64,000 bases of DNA from Humibacter sp. RRB41 (GTDB taxonomy: Bacteria > Actinomycetota > Actinomycetes > Actinomycetales > Microbacteriaceae), in the NCBI RefSeq assembly GCF_022761015.1, contig NZ_JAKWJQ010000003.1, positions 372,001-436,000 on the forward strand, in the 5' to 3' direction. Made by a program: the position numbers and the translations under genes. Below the pieces are notes generated by a model. The model saw only the letters and a list, made by a program, of their open reading frames with translations. It had not been told where the DNA came from and did not search any database. This document shows, one piece after another, positions 37,285-46,275 of this stretch. Each line of letters starts with the position of its first letter. The first letter of the stretch is position 1.

Positions 37285-39590
37285 AGCGATCGGATGTCGT
37301 CTTCCGCTTCACGGCGACCGCCTACCTGTTCGCGCTGGCGGCCGCGTGCGTCGCCGCATTCTGGCCGGTGTACCAGTCGACGGACTTCGTGGTGATGGCG
37401 GTCGGTGCTCTGATCGCGGGCATCGCCGTGGCGGTCTGCGCGACGGTGTGGCACTGGAACTCGTTGGTCACGACGCTCGTGTCGGTCGGGGTCTTCCTGC
37501 TCATCGGCGTCCCGCTTGCAGTGCCGGGGGAGACGATCTGGGGGGTCGTGCCGACCGCCCAAGGATTCCTCGACCTGCTGAGCTCCGTCGCGCTCGGCTG
37601 GAAACAGCTGATCACGATCGCGGTGCCCGTCGGGTCGTATCAGGCCCTGCTCACCCCTGCTTACGTGCTCGCGTTCGGCTCCTGTGTCGTCGCGGTCACC
37701 GTCGCACTCCGATCCCGAGCGGCGGAGCTCGCCGTCGTTCCGCCGCTAATCGTGTTCGTGCTGGCGATCGTGCTGGGTTCCGATGCGACCGCAACGCCCC
37801 TTCCGCTGACGGTCCTGGTTGCAGGACTCGCGGTAGGCTGGCTGGCTTGGATGCGCCGCAGACGCCGTGTCTCCCGGCTCATCGCGCTCTCCAGCGCGCA
37901 CGCCGATGTGCGTCGTGGCGAACGTTCCCTGGCCGCCACCCGATCGGTGGTGATCGCAGCCGTGGTTCTCGTGCTGGCGGTCGTCGCCTCCGCCGGAATC
38001 TCGTACCTGGTGCCACCGGCATCGGCCCGCAGTGTCGCCCGGACCGCGACGATGCCTCCGTTCAACCCTCGTGACTACGCCAGCCCGTTGTCCGCGTTCC
38101 GGTCCTACCTCGAGCCGGGTCGCTCCGACGCGGCCATGTTCACCGTTCACGGGCTGGGCGACGTGCGACGACTGCGCATCGCCACGCTCGACAGCTACAA
38201 CGGCATCGTCTACTCGGTGGGTACAGAACCCGGCGACTCCGGTGCGTTCGCTCGCGTTCCCGACTCGTTGTCGCAGCCGACGGCATCCGGAAGCACGAGC
38301 ACGCTCTCGATCACGATGGACGGGCTCGGCGGACCGTGGCTGCCGACCTTCGGCGACCTGGAGCACATCGAATTCAGCGGTGCGGATGCCGACACTCTGC
38401 GCGACGACTTCTACTACAACGCGGTGACCGCGACGATGGCGGACACGGCCTCCCTGAACTCGGGAGATTCGTACGAGGTGACGGCGGCGACCACTCCGTC
38501 GCAGACGATCGCGCAACTGGCGAACGCCAAGCCGGGAACGGCGCCTCAGCCTGCACTGACGACGCTCCCCTCCGATCTTGCCGAGACCGTGCAGCGGTAC
38601 CAGGGCGATGCGGCGACTCCCGGCGCGAAGCTCTCCACCGTGCTTCAGCGGCTTGCCGACACCGGCTACATCAGCCACGGCATAGGGAACGAGGTGAAGA
38701 GCCTCTCCGGCCACGGCGCCGACCGCATCAATGCTCTGCTCGATTCCACGCCGATGGTGGGGGATCAGGAGCAATACGCCGTCGCGGCGGCGCTGATGGC
38801 TCGCCAGCTGGGCTTCCCCGCCCGAGTCGTGCTGGGATTCGACGTGCCGCAGGATGCGTCGGGAGACGAGGTCACCTTCACCGGGAACGACATCTCGGCC
38901 TGGATTCAGGTGAAGACCGCGAAGGACGGCTGGGTCGACGTGGACCCGAACCCTCAGGTGCGTCCGATCCCGGAGAAGAAGCCGGATCAGCCGAAGCAGA
39001 TCTCCAGGCCGCAGTCGGTCGTCGAGCCGCCGAAAGACACGACGGACACACAGGAGAATCAGCCGCCGCAGTCTCACGTGGCCAAGCAGCAGGAGGATCG
39101 GACGCCGGCTTGGCTGGGCATCCTGCTCGCCGTGCTCACAGTGCTGGGCTGGACCGTGCTCGGTCTTGCGCTGGCGGCATCCCCGTTCCTCGCCGTCATC
39201 GCGGCGAAATGGCGGCGACGCCGAGCACGACGATCGACACGGGTGCTTCCTCGCGGGCGCATCGCAGGAGCGTGGAACGAATTCGCGGATTCCGCCGTCG
39301 ATCACGGCTACTCGCCACCCGGGTTCGCGACCCGCAGCGAGGTCGCGGAGACTGTCGGGGGACCGCGTCCCGTGCTCCTGGCGTCGGTCGCCGATCGTGC
39401 AGCGTTCGGCAGGGCTGAACCCGATGACACCGACGCCGATCAGGTGTGGCGGGCCGTCGACGAGCTGCGGCGCGACCTGAACGCGCGCGCGACCCGCTGG
39501 GGCCGGTTACGTGCGAAGGTCTCACTGCGCTCGCTCGGCGGCTACCGTGGAAGCAGAGGGAACACCGGGCGCGGGGGGAGGCGATCGTGA
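37281..39590 (+). CDS. Transglutaminase-like membrane protein lacking catalytic Cys and His
   Basis: 769 residues: about five to six N-terminal membrane helices (1-205), one more at about 231-250, an external transglutaminase-fold domain, a Pro/Lys/Gln linker, a membrane helix (ILLAVLTVLGWTVLGLALAA, about 613-640) and a cytoplasmic tail. The core reads GDQEQYAVAAALMARQLGFPARVVLGF: Gln496 stands where the nucleophilic Cys belongs. Ser539 in NDISAWIQV replaces the His. Asp555 (WVDVDPNP) is kept. The protein is thus predicted to be a binding or scaffold domain. Its start and stop overlap both neighbours by four bases. Confidence 0.9.
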   Translation: MKRSDVVFRFTATAYLFALAAACVAAFWPVYQSTDFVVMAVGALIAGIAVAVCATVWHWNSLVTTLVSVGVFLLIGVPLAVPGETIWGVVPTAQGFLDLLSSVALGWKQLITIAVPVGSYQALLTPAYVLAFGSCVVAVTVALRSRAAELAVVPPLIVFVLAIVLGSDATATPLPLTVLVAGLAVGWLAWMRRRRRVSRLIALSSAHADVRRGERSLAATRSVVIAAVVLVLAVVASAGISYLVPPASARSVARTATMPPFNPRDYASPLSAFRSYLEPGRSDAAMFTVHGLGDVRRLRIATLDSYNGIVYSVGTEPGDSGAFARVPDSLSQPTASGSTSTLSITMDGLGGPWLPTFGDLEHIEFSGADADTLRDDFYYNAVTATMADTASLNSGDSYEVTAATTPSQTIAQLANAKPGTAPQPALTTLPSDLAETVQRYQGDAATPGAKLSTVLQRLADTGYISHGIGNEVKSLSGHGADRINALLDSTPMVGDQEQYAVAAALMARQLGFPARVVLGFDVPQDASGDEVTFTGNDISAWIQVKTAKDGWVDVDPNPQVRPIPEKKPDQPKQISRPQSVVEPPKDTTDTQENQPPQSHVAKQQEDRTPAWLGILLAVLTVLGWTVLGLALAASPFLAVIAAKWRRRRARRSTRVLPRGRIAGAWNEFADSAVDHGYSPPGFATRSEVAETVGGPRPVLLASVADRAAFGRAEPDDTDADQVWRAVDELRRDLNARATRWGRLRAKVSLRSLGGYRGSRGNTGRGGRRS

Positions 39591-40240
39591 ACTGTGCAGC
39601 ATGCGGGGCGGCGCTGCCCGACGGTGCAATGTTCTGCGGCAAGTGCGGACGCTCCGTGAGTGCCACCGCGGTGCCGCGGTCGAAGGTCGCCGATCCGCGT
39701 CCGGGCGATACCACCGTGATGTCGCCGTCGATGAGGCGCTCCGTGCTGGATGCCGCCGCGCGGCTGTCGCAGGATGTGCGGCAGGCGGACCCGCCCGCTC
39801 AGGATGCCACGCCAGACACTGTTGCGTTCAGCACCAACGAGCAGCTCATCGTCACGGCCGAGATCTCCGTGCTGTCGACGGAATCCGTCCCCCCGACCGA
39901 TGACTCTCCAGCCCCCGTTCCCTATGTGCTGTCCTTTTCAACGGGCGAGCGTGTCGTCGTCGTCGGAGCCGGACTGCTCGGACGGCGGCCCTTCGCCCAA
40001 CCCGGAGAGCGGTTCGACCAGCTGGTCTCGATCGCGGATCACGAGAGATCGGTCTCGAAGACTCATCTCGAGTTCGGCGTGGAGGCGGGCGAGCTGTGGG
40101 TTTGCGACCGCTACTCGGCCAACGGCACCGTGATCATCCCTCCTGCTGGGGCTCCGCGCCGTTGCGAACCCGGTCGTCGCTATCGGGTTCCGCGCGGTGG
40201 CAAGGTGGAGATCGGCGACCGCTGGTTCGACGTGCGCTGA
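39587..40240 (+). CDS. Zinc-ribbon and FHA-domain protein
   Basis: 217 residues from GTG 39587, which overlaps the upstream stop. The N-terminus is a zinc ribbon (VNCAACGAALPDGAMFCGKC, two CxxC pairs at 3/6 and 17/20). A Ser/Thr/Pro-rich linker (about 25-110) includes DTTVMSPSMRRS, a good kinase-target sequence of the type seen in FHA-binding proteins. The C-terminal FHA domain has LLGRRPF, SVSKTHLEFGVE and SANGTVIIPP with the phosphothreonine-reading residues. It is the second FHA protein of the cluster, immediately before the EccC-like ATPase. Confidence 0.9.
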   Translation: MNCAACGAALPDGAMFCGKCGRSVSATAVPRSKVADPRPGDTTVMSPSMRRSVLDAAARLSQDVRQADPPAQDATPDTVAFSTNEQLIVTAEISVLSTESVPPTDDSPAPVPYVLSFSTGERVVVVGAGLLGRRPFAQPGERFDQLVSIADHERSVSKTHLEFGVEAGELWVCDRYSANGTVIIPPAGAPRRCEPGRRYRVPRGGKVEIGDRWFDVR

Positions 40241-40334
40241 AGGTCCCCGCGTCCACAGGCGCCGCTTGAGTGGGGCATCCACCGATTCTCGTTCGGCGCG
40301 TCCGCGCCCCCGCTCGAACGACTGGACTGGATGC

Positions 40335-43292
40335 ATGCCAGCGCCCGGTGCCTCCCCGATCGACTCCGTGACGCTGCCGAGGCATCCTTCGCCGCCACAG
40401 CGTGCGCCGTTTCCATTGCTGGCAGTTCTCGCGCCACTGGCCGGCGCCGCCGCGCTCTTCGCGATCACGCGATCGCCCATGATGATCGCCTTCGCCGCGC
40501 TCAGCCCGGTGATCGCGATCGCGAGCACGATCGACGGCCGGGTCGCGGCTCGTCGCAGACGACGATCCGAGGCGCGCGTCTATCGTGCTGCCCGCGAGCG
40601 CTTTCTCGATGACGTCGCCCTTGCCCACGCACGGGAGCGCGCGCTGCTGGGCGCCGCACATCCGGGCGCGGACGCTTTGATGACCGATCCGGCCCACCGG
40701 GCCAGGCGATGGGCGGCGTCGACAGAACGATTCGTGCCTGTGCGCATCGGCACAGGGAGTGCGCCGAGCACGTTGCCTGTCTCCGGAACAGCGGATACCG
40801 ACGAGGATCGCGACCTCCTGGCCGTCTGCCGCATCGTCGACGGCGCCCCGGTCCTGGTCGACCCCACGGCCGGAATCGGCATCGTCGCGCCGGCCATCAT
40901 CGGAAGGGCCCTCGTGCGCGGGCTCGTCGCGCAGCTCTCGGACGCGCATCCGCCCGGTGTACTCGCCATCACGGCTCCGTCAGGAGACGTCTACGACTGG
41001 CTCGACGATTATCCGCACGCGGCGCAGGCCGACGCGGAACACCTTCGTCTGCACATCGTCGATGATCACCCCGATGCTGCGGAGCGAACGGATGCCGCTC
41101 GTCCCGCACCCGAATCGGGTCCATCGCACCCGCTCGAGCTCGACAGCCGAGCGAGGGACGCGTCCTTCGGCCGACGGACCATGACGGCGGTGCTGGCGCT
41201 CGCCGCCGACGTCGACGGCCTTCCGACCGGATGCGGCGAGGTCCTCGAGGTGGACGCGGCGGGAAGAATCAATCGACTCAGCTCACCTGGAGCTCCCGAG
41301 ACGTTGCGCGGTGAGCTCGTCACTGCCAGATCCACGGCGTTGTTCGGAGACGACCTCGCATCGGCCGCGCTCTCGAGAGGCGTCACGGGCGGGCGTTCGC
41401 TGCCCGACACTGTCGCTCTGGCCGATCTGTCCGATACGGCGACGAGCGAGCCGACGGACGGGTTGCCAGCGGCCATCGGAGTCACCGCGACGGGCCCCCT
41501 CGTACTCGACCTCGTCGCGTCGGGTCCGCACGCCATCGTGACGGGCACGACGGGCAGCGGCAAGAGCGAGCTGCTGATCTCGTGGGTGCTCGGTATGGCC
41601 TCGTGCTCCGCTCCCGATCGCGTGAACTTCTTGCTCGTCGACTTCAAGGGCGGAACGGCCTTCGCACGGCTGTCGGCTCTGCCTCACACGGTGGGGGTGG
41701 TCACCGACCTGGGCCACGGTGAAGCGGACAGGGCACTGAAGAGCCTTCGTGCCGAGCTTCGGAGGCGCGAAGCGGTGCTCGCGGACCTCGGGATCGCCGA
41801 CGTACACGACTCGGACGCTGCACCCGCGCGTCTGGTGATCGTGGTCGACGAGGCGGCGGCGATGCTCGCTGCCTTTCCCGACCTCGCCGGGCTGTTCGCC
41901 GACGTCGCGGCGCGCGGCAGAGCGCTCGGCGTGCACCTCATCCTCGGAACGCAGCGAGCGACCGGAGTCCTCGCCGACGGGTTGCTGGCCAACTGCGCAC
42001 TGCGCGTCTCACTGCGCCTCAGCTCCGAGAGCGACAGCACGGCGCTGCTGGGAACGGATGCCGCTGCGCGGCTGCCTCATGCCGTGCCAGGACGGCTCGT
42101 GGTCGTCAGGGACGGAGAGCTCGTGACCGCTCAGGCCGCGACGGCCGACCCGTCCGATGTCAGCGCGGTCGCCGCCAAGTATCCGATGTCGACACCCGTC
42201 CGCCCGCCGTGGCTTCCCGCGCTGCCCGAGCGCATCCCTCTCACGGCGTTCGCCGGCACACCGGCGGGATCGGTTGTGCTCGGGGCGCTGGACGATCCCG
42301 ATCGCCAGATTCAGGAGGGCATCGTCTATCGGCCGCAGGCGGAGCATCTGCTGGTGCTCGGCGTACGCGGAGCGGGTAAGACGGGCGCCCTTGTGAGCAT
42401 CGCTGCCCAGTGGCGATCCGGCGTGCTGTGGGTTCCCGGGGAAATCGAGGGAGCATGGGATGCCTTCGAGTGGGCCGACTCGATCCTGCACTCCGGCTCG
42501 CGCGAGCCGCTCCTCGTGCTCATCGACGATCTCGACGCCCTGCTTGCTCGTTTCGGCGACGTACACAGGGAAGAGATGCTCGATCGTGTGCGGTCCCTTC
42601 TGGTCGACGGCCCTCGTGCCGGGATCGCTGTCGTCTGCTCGGCCGCTGTGCTGCCCTCTGGTCTACGGTCCGTCGCCGGGCATTTCGGGGAACGCCTCGT
42701 CCTGCGGCAGGCCGACCGGCAGGAGCACGTGCTCGCCGGCGCGGCGGCCGAGTTCTATGACCAGGCCGCGCCGCCCGGTCGAGGTGTCTGGCGCGGCCTG
42801 TTGGCCCAGGTCGTGCTCGTGGAGGACGAAGCGGTCTCACGACAGGAGACCTCGGGCGTTGGGCCGAGGGTGAGCGCGGTCGAGCGACTTGCCTTCCCAG
42901 CAGGGACGACCACGATCGTGGTCTCACGAGCGCCGGGCGTCGTGGCGAGGCGGCTGCGGGCATCCGCTCAGGGGCTTCGCGTGGTCGAGCTCGCCGACGT
43001 GCGTGAGGACTCGTTCTCTCCGCAGGCCGATGCACCGGTGTCACCCACGGCGATCGCGGTGCGCGCGCAGAGCGAGCCGATGGCCATCGTCGGCGATGCG
43101 GATGCCTGGCAATCCCGCTGGCAGCTCATGACGCGTCTGAGACGCGACGGCTCGATCGTCTTCGACGGCTGCACCCTCGCCCAGGTGCGCGGCATCCTGC
43201 ACTCCCGGGTGTTGCCTCCCGCGACGCTTCCCGGCCACGCACTGATCTACACCCGGGACGGCGAGTTCCGACGGGTCACCGTGCCGGAATGA
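40335..43292 (+). CDS. FtsK/SpoIIIE (EccC-like) double ATPase
   Basis: 985 residues from ATG 40335. Two N-terminal membrane helices (PFPLLAVLAPLAGAAALFAI and MMIAFAALSPVIAIASTI) are followed by an EccC-style domain. The first FtsK/SpoIIIE ATPase has Walker A GTTGSGKS at about 404-411, DFKGGTAF, and Walker B LVIVVDEAAAML. A second, more divergent ATPase has GVRGAGKT (676-683) and LLVLIDDLDALL. Type VII secretion EccC proteins have three such domains, so this is a shorter relative. No Shine-Dalgarno is seen; TTG 40266 is an alternative start adding 23 residues. It may move proteins, perhaps of this cluster, across the membrane. Confidence 0.85.
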   Translation: MPAPGASPIDSVTLPRHPSPPQRAPFPLLAVLAPLAGAAALFAITRSPMMIAFAALSPVIAIASTIDGRVAARRRRRSEARVYRAARERFLDDVALAHARERALLGAAHPGADALMTDPAHRARRWAASTERFVPVRIGTGSAPSTLPVSGTADTDEDRDLLAVCRIVDGAPVLVDPTAGIGIVAPAIIGRALVRGLVAQLSDAHPPGVLAITAPSGDVYDWLDDYPHAAQADAEHLRLHIVDDHPDAAERTDAARPAPESGPSHPLELDSRARDASFGRRTMTAVLALAADVDGLPTGCGEVLEVDAAGRINRLSSPGAPETLRGELVTARSTALFGDDLASAALSRGVTGGRSLPDTVALADLSDTATSEPTDGLPAAIGVTATGPLVLDLVASGPHAIVTGTTGSGKSELLISWVLGMASCSAPDRVNFLLVDFKGGTAFARLSALPHTVGVVTDLGHGEADRALKSLRAELRRREAVLADLGIADVHDSDAAPARLVIVVDEAAAMLAAFPDLAGLFADVAARGRALGVHLILGTQRATGVLADGLLANCALRVSLRLSSESDSTALLGTDAAARLPHAVPGRLVVVRDGELVTAQAATADPSDVSAVAAKYPMSTPVRPPWLPALPERIPLTAFAGTPAGSVVLGALDDPDRQIQEGIVYRPQAEHLLVLGVRGAGKTGALVSIAAQWRSGVLWVPGEIEGAWDAFEWADSILHSGSREPLLVLIDDLDALLARFGDVHREEMLDRVRSLLVDGPRAGIAVVCSAAVLPSGLRSVAGHFGERLVLRQADRQEHVLAGAAAEFYDQAAPPGRGVWRGLLAQVVLVEDEAVSRQETSGVGPRVSAVERLAFPAGTTTIVVSRAPGVVARRLRASAQGLRVVELADVREDSFSPQADAPVSPTAIAVRAQSEPMAIVGDADAWQSRWQLMTRLRRDGSIVFDGCTLAQVRGILHSRVLPPATLPGHALIYTRDGEFRRVTVPE

Positions 43293-43297
43293 CCGGC

Positions 43298-44413
43298 TCA
43301 GCCCAGCACGGCATCCAGCGGCGTCAGCTCGACGCCGTTCGCATCGGCCACGCCGGCGTTCGTCACCTTTCCGCCCACGACGTTGAGGCCCAGCGCGAGG
43401 GAGTGATCGGTGGCTACGGCGGTCCGCCACCCGTTGTTCGCGATCGCGCGCAGGTAGGGGAGCGTTGCGTTCGTCAGGGCGTGCGTCGACGTGTGCGGCA
43501 CGGCCCCTGGCATGTTCGCAACGCAGTAGAACACGGTGTCATGCACCCGGAAGGTCGGGTCATCGTGCGTCGTCGGATGCGAGTCTTCGAAGCATCCGCC
43601 CTGGTCGACCGCGATGTCGACGAGAACGCTGCCAGGACGCATCCTTGCCACCAGCTCGTTGCGAACCAGCTTCGGCGCCTTCGCACCGGGCACCAGCACC
43701 GATCCGATCACGAGGTCGGCATCGAGCACGGCACGCTCGATCTCGAACGCGGTCGAGGCGATCGTCTTGATGCGGCCTGCGTACAACGCGTCGAGCTCGC
43801 GCAACCGTGCCACGTTCGTGTCGAGCACTGTGACGTCCGCGCCGAGGCCGACCGCGACGGACGTCGCGTTCGTTCCTGCGACGCCGCCGCCGAGCACCGT
43901 CACCTTCGCCGGATAGGTGCCGGGAACGCCAGGAACGAGCAGGCCGGACCCTCCGTTCGGCTTCAACAACGTGTTCGCCCCGACGATGGCGGACAGGCGC
44001 CCCGCCACCTCGCTCATCGGTGCGAGCAGTGGAAGGGAGCGGTCGGCGCGCTGAACGGTCTCGTACGCGATCGCCGTCACTCCGGCGTCGATCAACGCCC
44101 GGGTCAGGCCGGGCTCAGCGGCGAGGTGCAGATAGGCGAAGAGCGTCAGGTCGTCCCTGAAGTAGGCGAACTCCTGCTCGATCGGCTCCTTCACCTTGAG
44201 CACCAACTCCGCCGTCGACCACGTCGTCGCGGCATCCGGTTCGATGATCGCGCCGGCGTCGGCGTACGCCGAATCGGGAATGGAGGAGCCCTCGCCAGCG
44301 CCGCGCTCCACGTGCACCTCGTGACCGTTCGCCACCAGATCGTGCACGCCGGCGGGGGTGATGGCCACGCGGTACTCGTTGTTCTTGATCTCGCGCGGGA
44401 TGGAGATTCTCAT
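43298..44413 (-). CDS. ald: Alanine dehydrogenase
   Basis: NAD-dependent enzyme that interconverts alanine with pyruvate and ammonium. 371 residues as usual. Residues known from mycobacterial Ald are in register: R15, K75, H96 (LFAYLHLAAE) and D270 (VDIAVDQGG). The NAD site is VTVLGGGVAGTNATSVAVG. It faces the EccC-like gene with five bases between the stops. AAAGAACGGAACGAC precedes the ATG. The asparaginase gene upstream in the same direction produces aspartate and ammonium, so both may serve amino-acid nitrogen use. Confidence 0.96.
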   Translation of the reverse strand: MRISIPREIKNNEYRVAITPAGVHDLVANGHEVHVERGAGEGSSIPDSAYADAGAIIEPDAATTWSTAELVLKVKEPIEQEFAYFRDDLTLFAYLHLAAEPGLTRALIDAGVTAIAYETVQRADRSLPLLAPMSEVAGRLSAIVGANTLLKPNGGSGLLVPGVPGTYPAKVTVLGGGVAGTNATSVAVGLGADVTVLDTNVARLRELDALYAGRIKTIASTAFEIERAVLDADLVIGSVLVPGAKAPKLVRNELVARMRPGSVLVDIAVDQGGCFEDSHPTTHDDPTFRVHDTVFYCVANMPGAVPHTSTHALTNATLPYLRAIANNGWRTAVATDHSLALGLNVVGGKVTNAGVADANGVELTPLDAVLG

Positions 44414-44436
44414 GTCGTTCCGTTCTTTCTCGATTC

Positions 44437-44454
44437 CGGGCCTCTTGGGGCCCG
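44437..44454 (-). terminator. Small hairpin between asparaginase and ald genes
   Basis: CGGGCC-N6-GGCCCG in the 85-base gap. It could end the asparaginase transcript or shape the ald leader. No T-run is present. Confidence 0.3.
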
Positions 44455-44498
44455 ATCACGGTCGCCCTTGACCGCGAAGTCCTTGTCGAAACCCGTCG

Positions 44499-45521
44499 TC
44501 ACATCGCTGGGCGGAGCCGGCCGACCGGAATGCCACCACCGAGCACTGTCGTGCCCAACCGGCCGAGCACGCCGTCGGCAGCGGTCCTGTCGATGGCGCC
44601 CACCTGGGCGAGAAGTCCGACGGCAGCCACGCGCGCCGCCGAGATGCTCCCGTCGAGCACCTTCACGGCTGCCGTCGTGCCGTCCGGCATCGCCATGGTC
44701 ATCAGCCCGTCTGCGCCGGCCTTGGCGTACGCGCCGACGTCCTCGATGAGCACCGTGTCAGGGCGTCCCGCTCCCGAAATCGCCCAGGCGTTCTCCTTGG
44801 CGCTGCGAGCGACCAACGCGGCGGTGCGATAGAGCGCGAAGGGCGACTGCTCGGATGCCGTCGCCATGCGCTGCACGCCGCGTGCCAGCCCGTTCAGGGT
44901 GATCGCGAACACCGGGGCGCCGCATCCGTCGACGGCCACGTGCGAAACCTTCTCGCCGGTCAGGCGTTCGACGACGTCTTTCACGTGCTGCTGCAGCGGA
45001 TGCCGCTGGTCCGTGTACGCGCCGAGCGACCATCCGTTGGCGACGCAGGCCGCAAGCATCCCTGCGTGCTTTCCGGAGCACTCCATGTACACAGGGGCGG
45101 GGCTCGCACCCGACCGGATCACGTCGTCGCGGGAGGCGCGGTCGGCAGGCAGCGCAGGAGGGCACAGCAGCGCCCTATCGTCTAGACCGACAGAGGAGAG
45201 GATGCCCCTCACAACGGCGACGTGCGCAGCGGTTCCAGCGTGGCTGGCCGTCGCCAGCGCGGTCTGCTCTGCGTCGAGTCGGGCGCCCGCCGAGATGGAG
45301 GCGACCGCCTGGAACGGCTTCAGTGCCGAACGAGGGAGGATCGCGGCATCCGGGTCGCCGAGCGACAGCATCCGATCGCCTTCGGGGCCGAGCACGACAG
45401 CAGAGCCGGCGTGCCTGGTCTCGATGAATCCGCTTCGCTCGACGACCGCGAGCTCCACCGCCGATGAGATATCGAACGTTCCCGTCACAGGTGCCCGGGG
45501 GCCACGGTTCGACTCGCTCAT
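44499..45521 (-). CDS. Asparaginase, AnsA/PF06089 family
   Basis: 340 residues from ATG 45521. The sequence follows the actinobacterial and rhizobial asparaginase II family: GFIETRHAGSAVVLGPEG, RSALKPFQAVA, ATASHAGTAAHVAVVRGIL, the MECSGKHAGMLAAC core with Cys, Ser and Lys, and VDGCGAPVFAITLNGLARG. This family is unrelated in fold to E. coli AnsB. It releases ammonium from asparagine in the cytoplasm; no signal peptide is present. The name in databases is often simply asparaginase. A TAGACT box ten bases upstream suggests a very short leader. Confidence 0.88.
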   Translation of the reverse strand: MSESNRGPRAPVTGTFDISSAVELAVVERSGFIETRHAGSAVVLGPEGDRMLSLGDPDAAILPRSALKPFQAVASISAGARLDAEQTALATASHAGTAAHVAVVRGILSSVGLDDRALLCPPALPADRASRDDVIRSGASPAPVYMECSGKHAGMLAACVANGWSLGAYTDQRHPLQQHVKDVVERLTGEKVSHVAVDGCGAPVFAITLNGLARGVQRMATASEQSPFALYRTAALVARSAKENAWAISGAGRPDTVLIEDVGAYAKAGADGLMTMAMPDGTTAAVKVLDGSISAARVAAVGLLAQVGAIDRTAADGVLGRLGTTVLGGGIPVGRLRPAM

Positions 45522-45531
45522 GGTGTCTTCG

Positions 45532-45537
45532 AGTCTA
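45532..45537 (-). promoter_or_regulatory. TAGACT -10 box of the asparaginase gene
   Basis: On the minus strand TAGACT is ten bases ahead of the ATG at 45521, leaving a leader of only a few bases. Confidence 0.4.
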
Positions 45538-45687
45538 GCCAAGGCGACAGGCGACGCGGCAGCACCGGGACGTTCCGTGCGGTGCCCGCCGGCAATGCGG
45601 CGGAGTGTGCGATCGGGCAGAGTGGGTACAGGCACACCGCGCTCAGGCGGAGGGAACCGACCCGACACCCGACGAGAGGATCAGCAT

Positions 45688-46158
45688 ATGAACGTCGATC
45701 ACCACTTCGCGCTCACCCTCGAGTGGACGGGCAATCGGGGCACCGGCACGAGCGGCTATCGCGACTACGGCCGCGATCACGTCGTGCGTGCGGAGGGGAA
45801 CCCGCCGATCGAGGGGTCGAGCGACCGCGCCTTCTTCGGCGATCCGGAGCGCTGGAACCCCGAAGAGCTGCTGGTCGCCGCGCTCTCGCAATGCCATCTG
45901 CTCAGCTACCTGCACGTCGCGCAACGGCACGGCGTCGTGGTCACCGCCTACAGCGATTCGGCTACCGGAACCATGACGACGACCGCCGACGGCGGCGGTC
46001 ATTTCACCTCGGTCACGCTACGTCCAGACGTGACGGTCAGCGACCCTGCGCACATCGAGCTGGCGCAGAGCCTGCACGAGGAGGCCGCTCGACTGTGCTT
46101 CATCGCGTCGTCTGTGAACTTCCCGGTCGAGCACGAGTCCGTCGCCCACGTGGCCTGA
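45688..46158 (+). CDS. OsmC-family protein
   Basis: 156 residues of the OsmC/Ohr fold, homologues of which reduce organic hydroperoxides through a cysteine pair. The two cysteines are in ALSQCHLLSYLHVA and AARLCFIASSVNFPVEHE. The N-terminal part (HFALTLEWTGNRGTGTSGY) and the LRPDVTVSD strand fit the YhfA/OsmC-like branch more than Ohr. GAGAGGA is well placed before ATG 45688. It stands alone between oppositely oriented genes. Confidence 0.88.
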   Translation: MNVDHHFALTLEWTGNRGTGTSGYRDYGRDHVVRAEGNPPIEGSSDRAFFGDPERWNPEELLVAALSQCHLLSYLHVAQRHGVVVTAYSDSATGTMTTTADGGGHFTSVTLRPDVTVSDPAHIELAQSLHEEAARLCFIASSVNFPVEHESVAHVA

Positions 46159-46180
46159 TGCAGGCGTTTCAGTCTGGCGC

Positions 46181-46240
46181 CGACCCTTCGGCCTGACGTC
46201 GCACCTTCTGTCCGCCGTCGACTCTTCGGCCTGAGGCCGA
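46181..46240. repeat. Short duplicated motif and hairpin after the OsmC gene
   Basis: CGACCCTTCGGCCTGA (46181-46196) recurs as CGACTCTTCGGCCTGA (46219-46234), and the second copy forms the palindrome TCGGCCT-G-AGGCCGA (46226-46240). It lies between the convergent OsmC and PlsC genes and may act as a weak terminator. Confidence 0.4.
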
Positions 46241-46275
46241 CGTGAGGGACCGCCGGGCCGCCCGTACGAACGACG

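Noticed and set aside
45643-46002. Minus-strand 119-codon frame opposite the OsmC gene
   Set aside because: Arg/Ala-rich antisense frame without start signals; the plus-strand OsmC gene is well supported.
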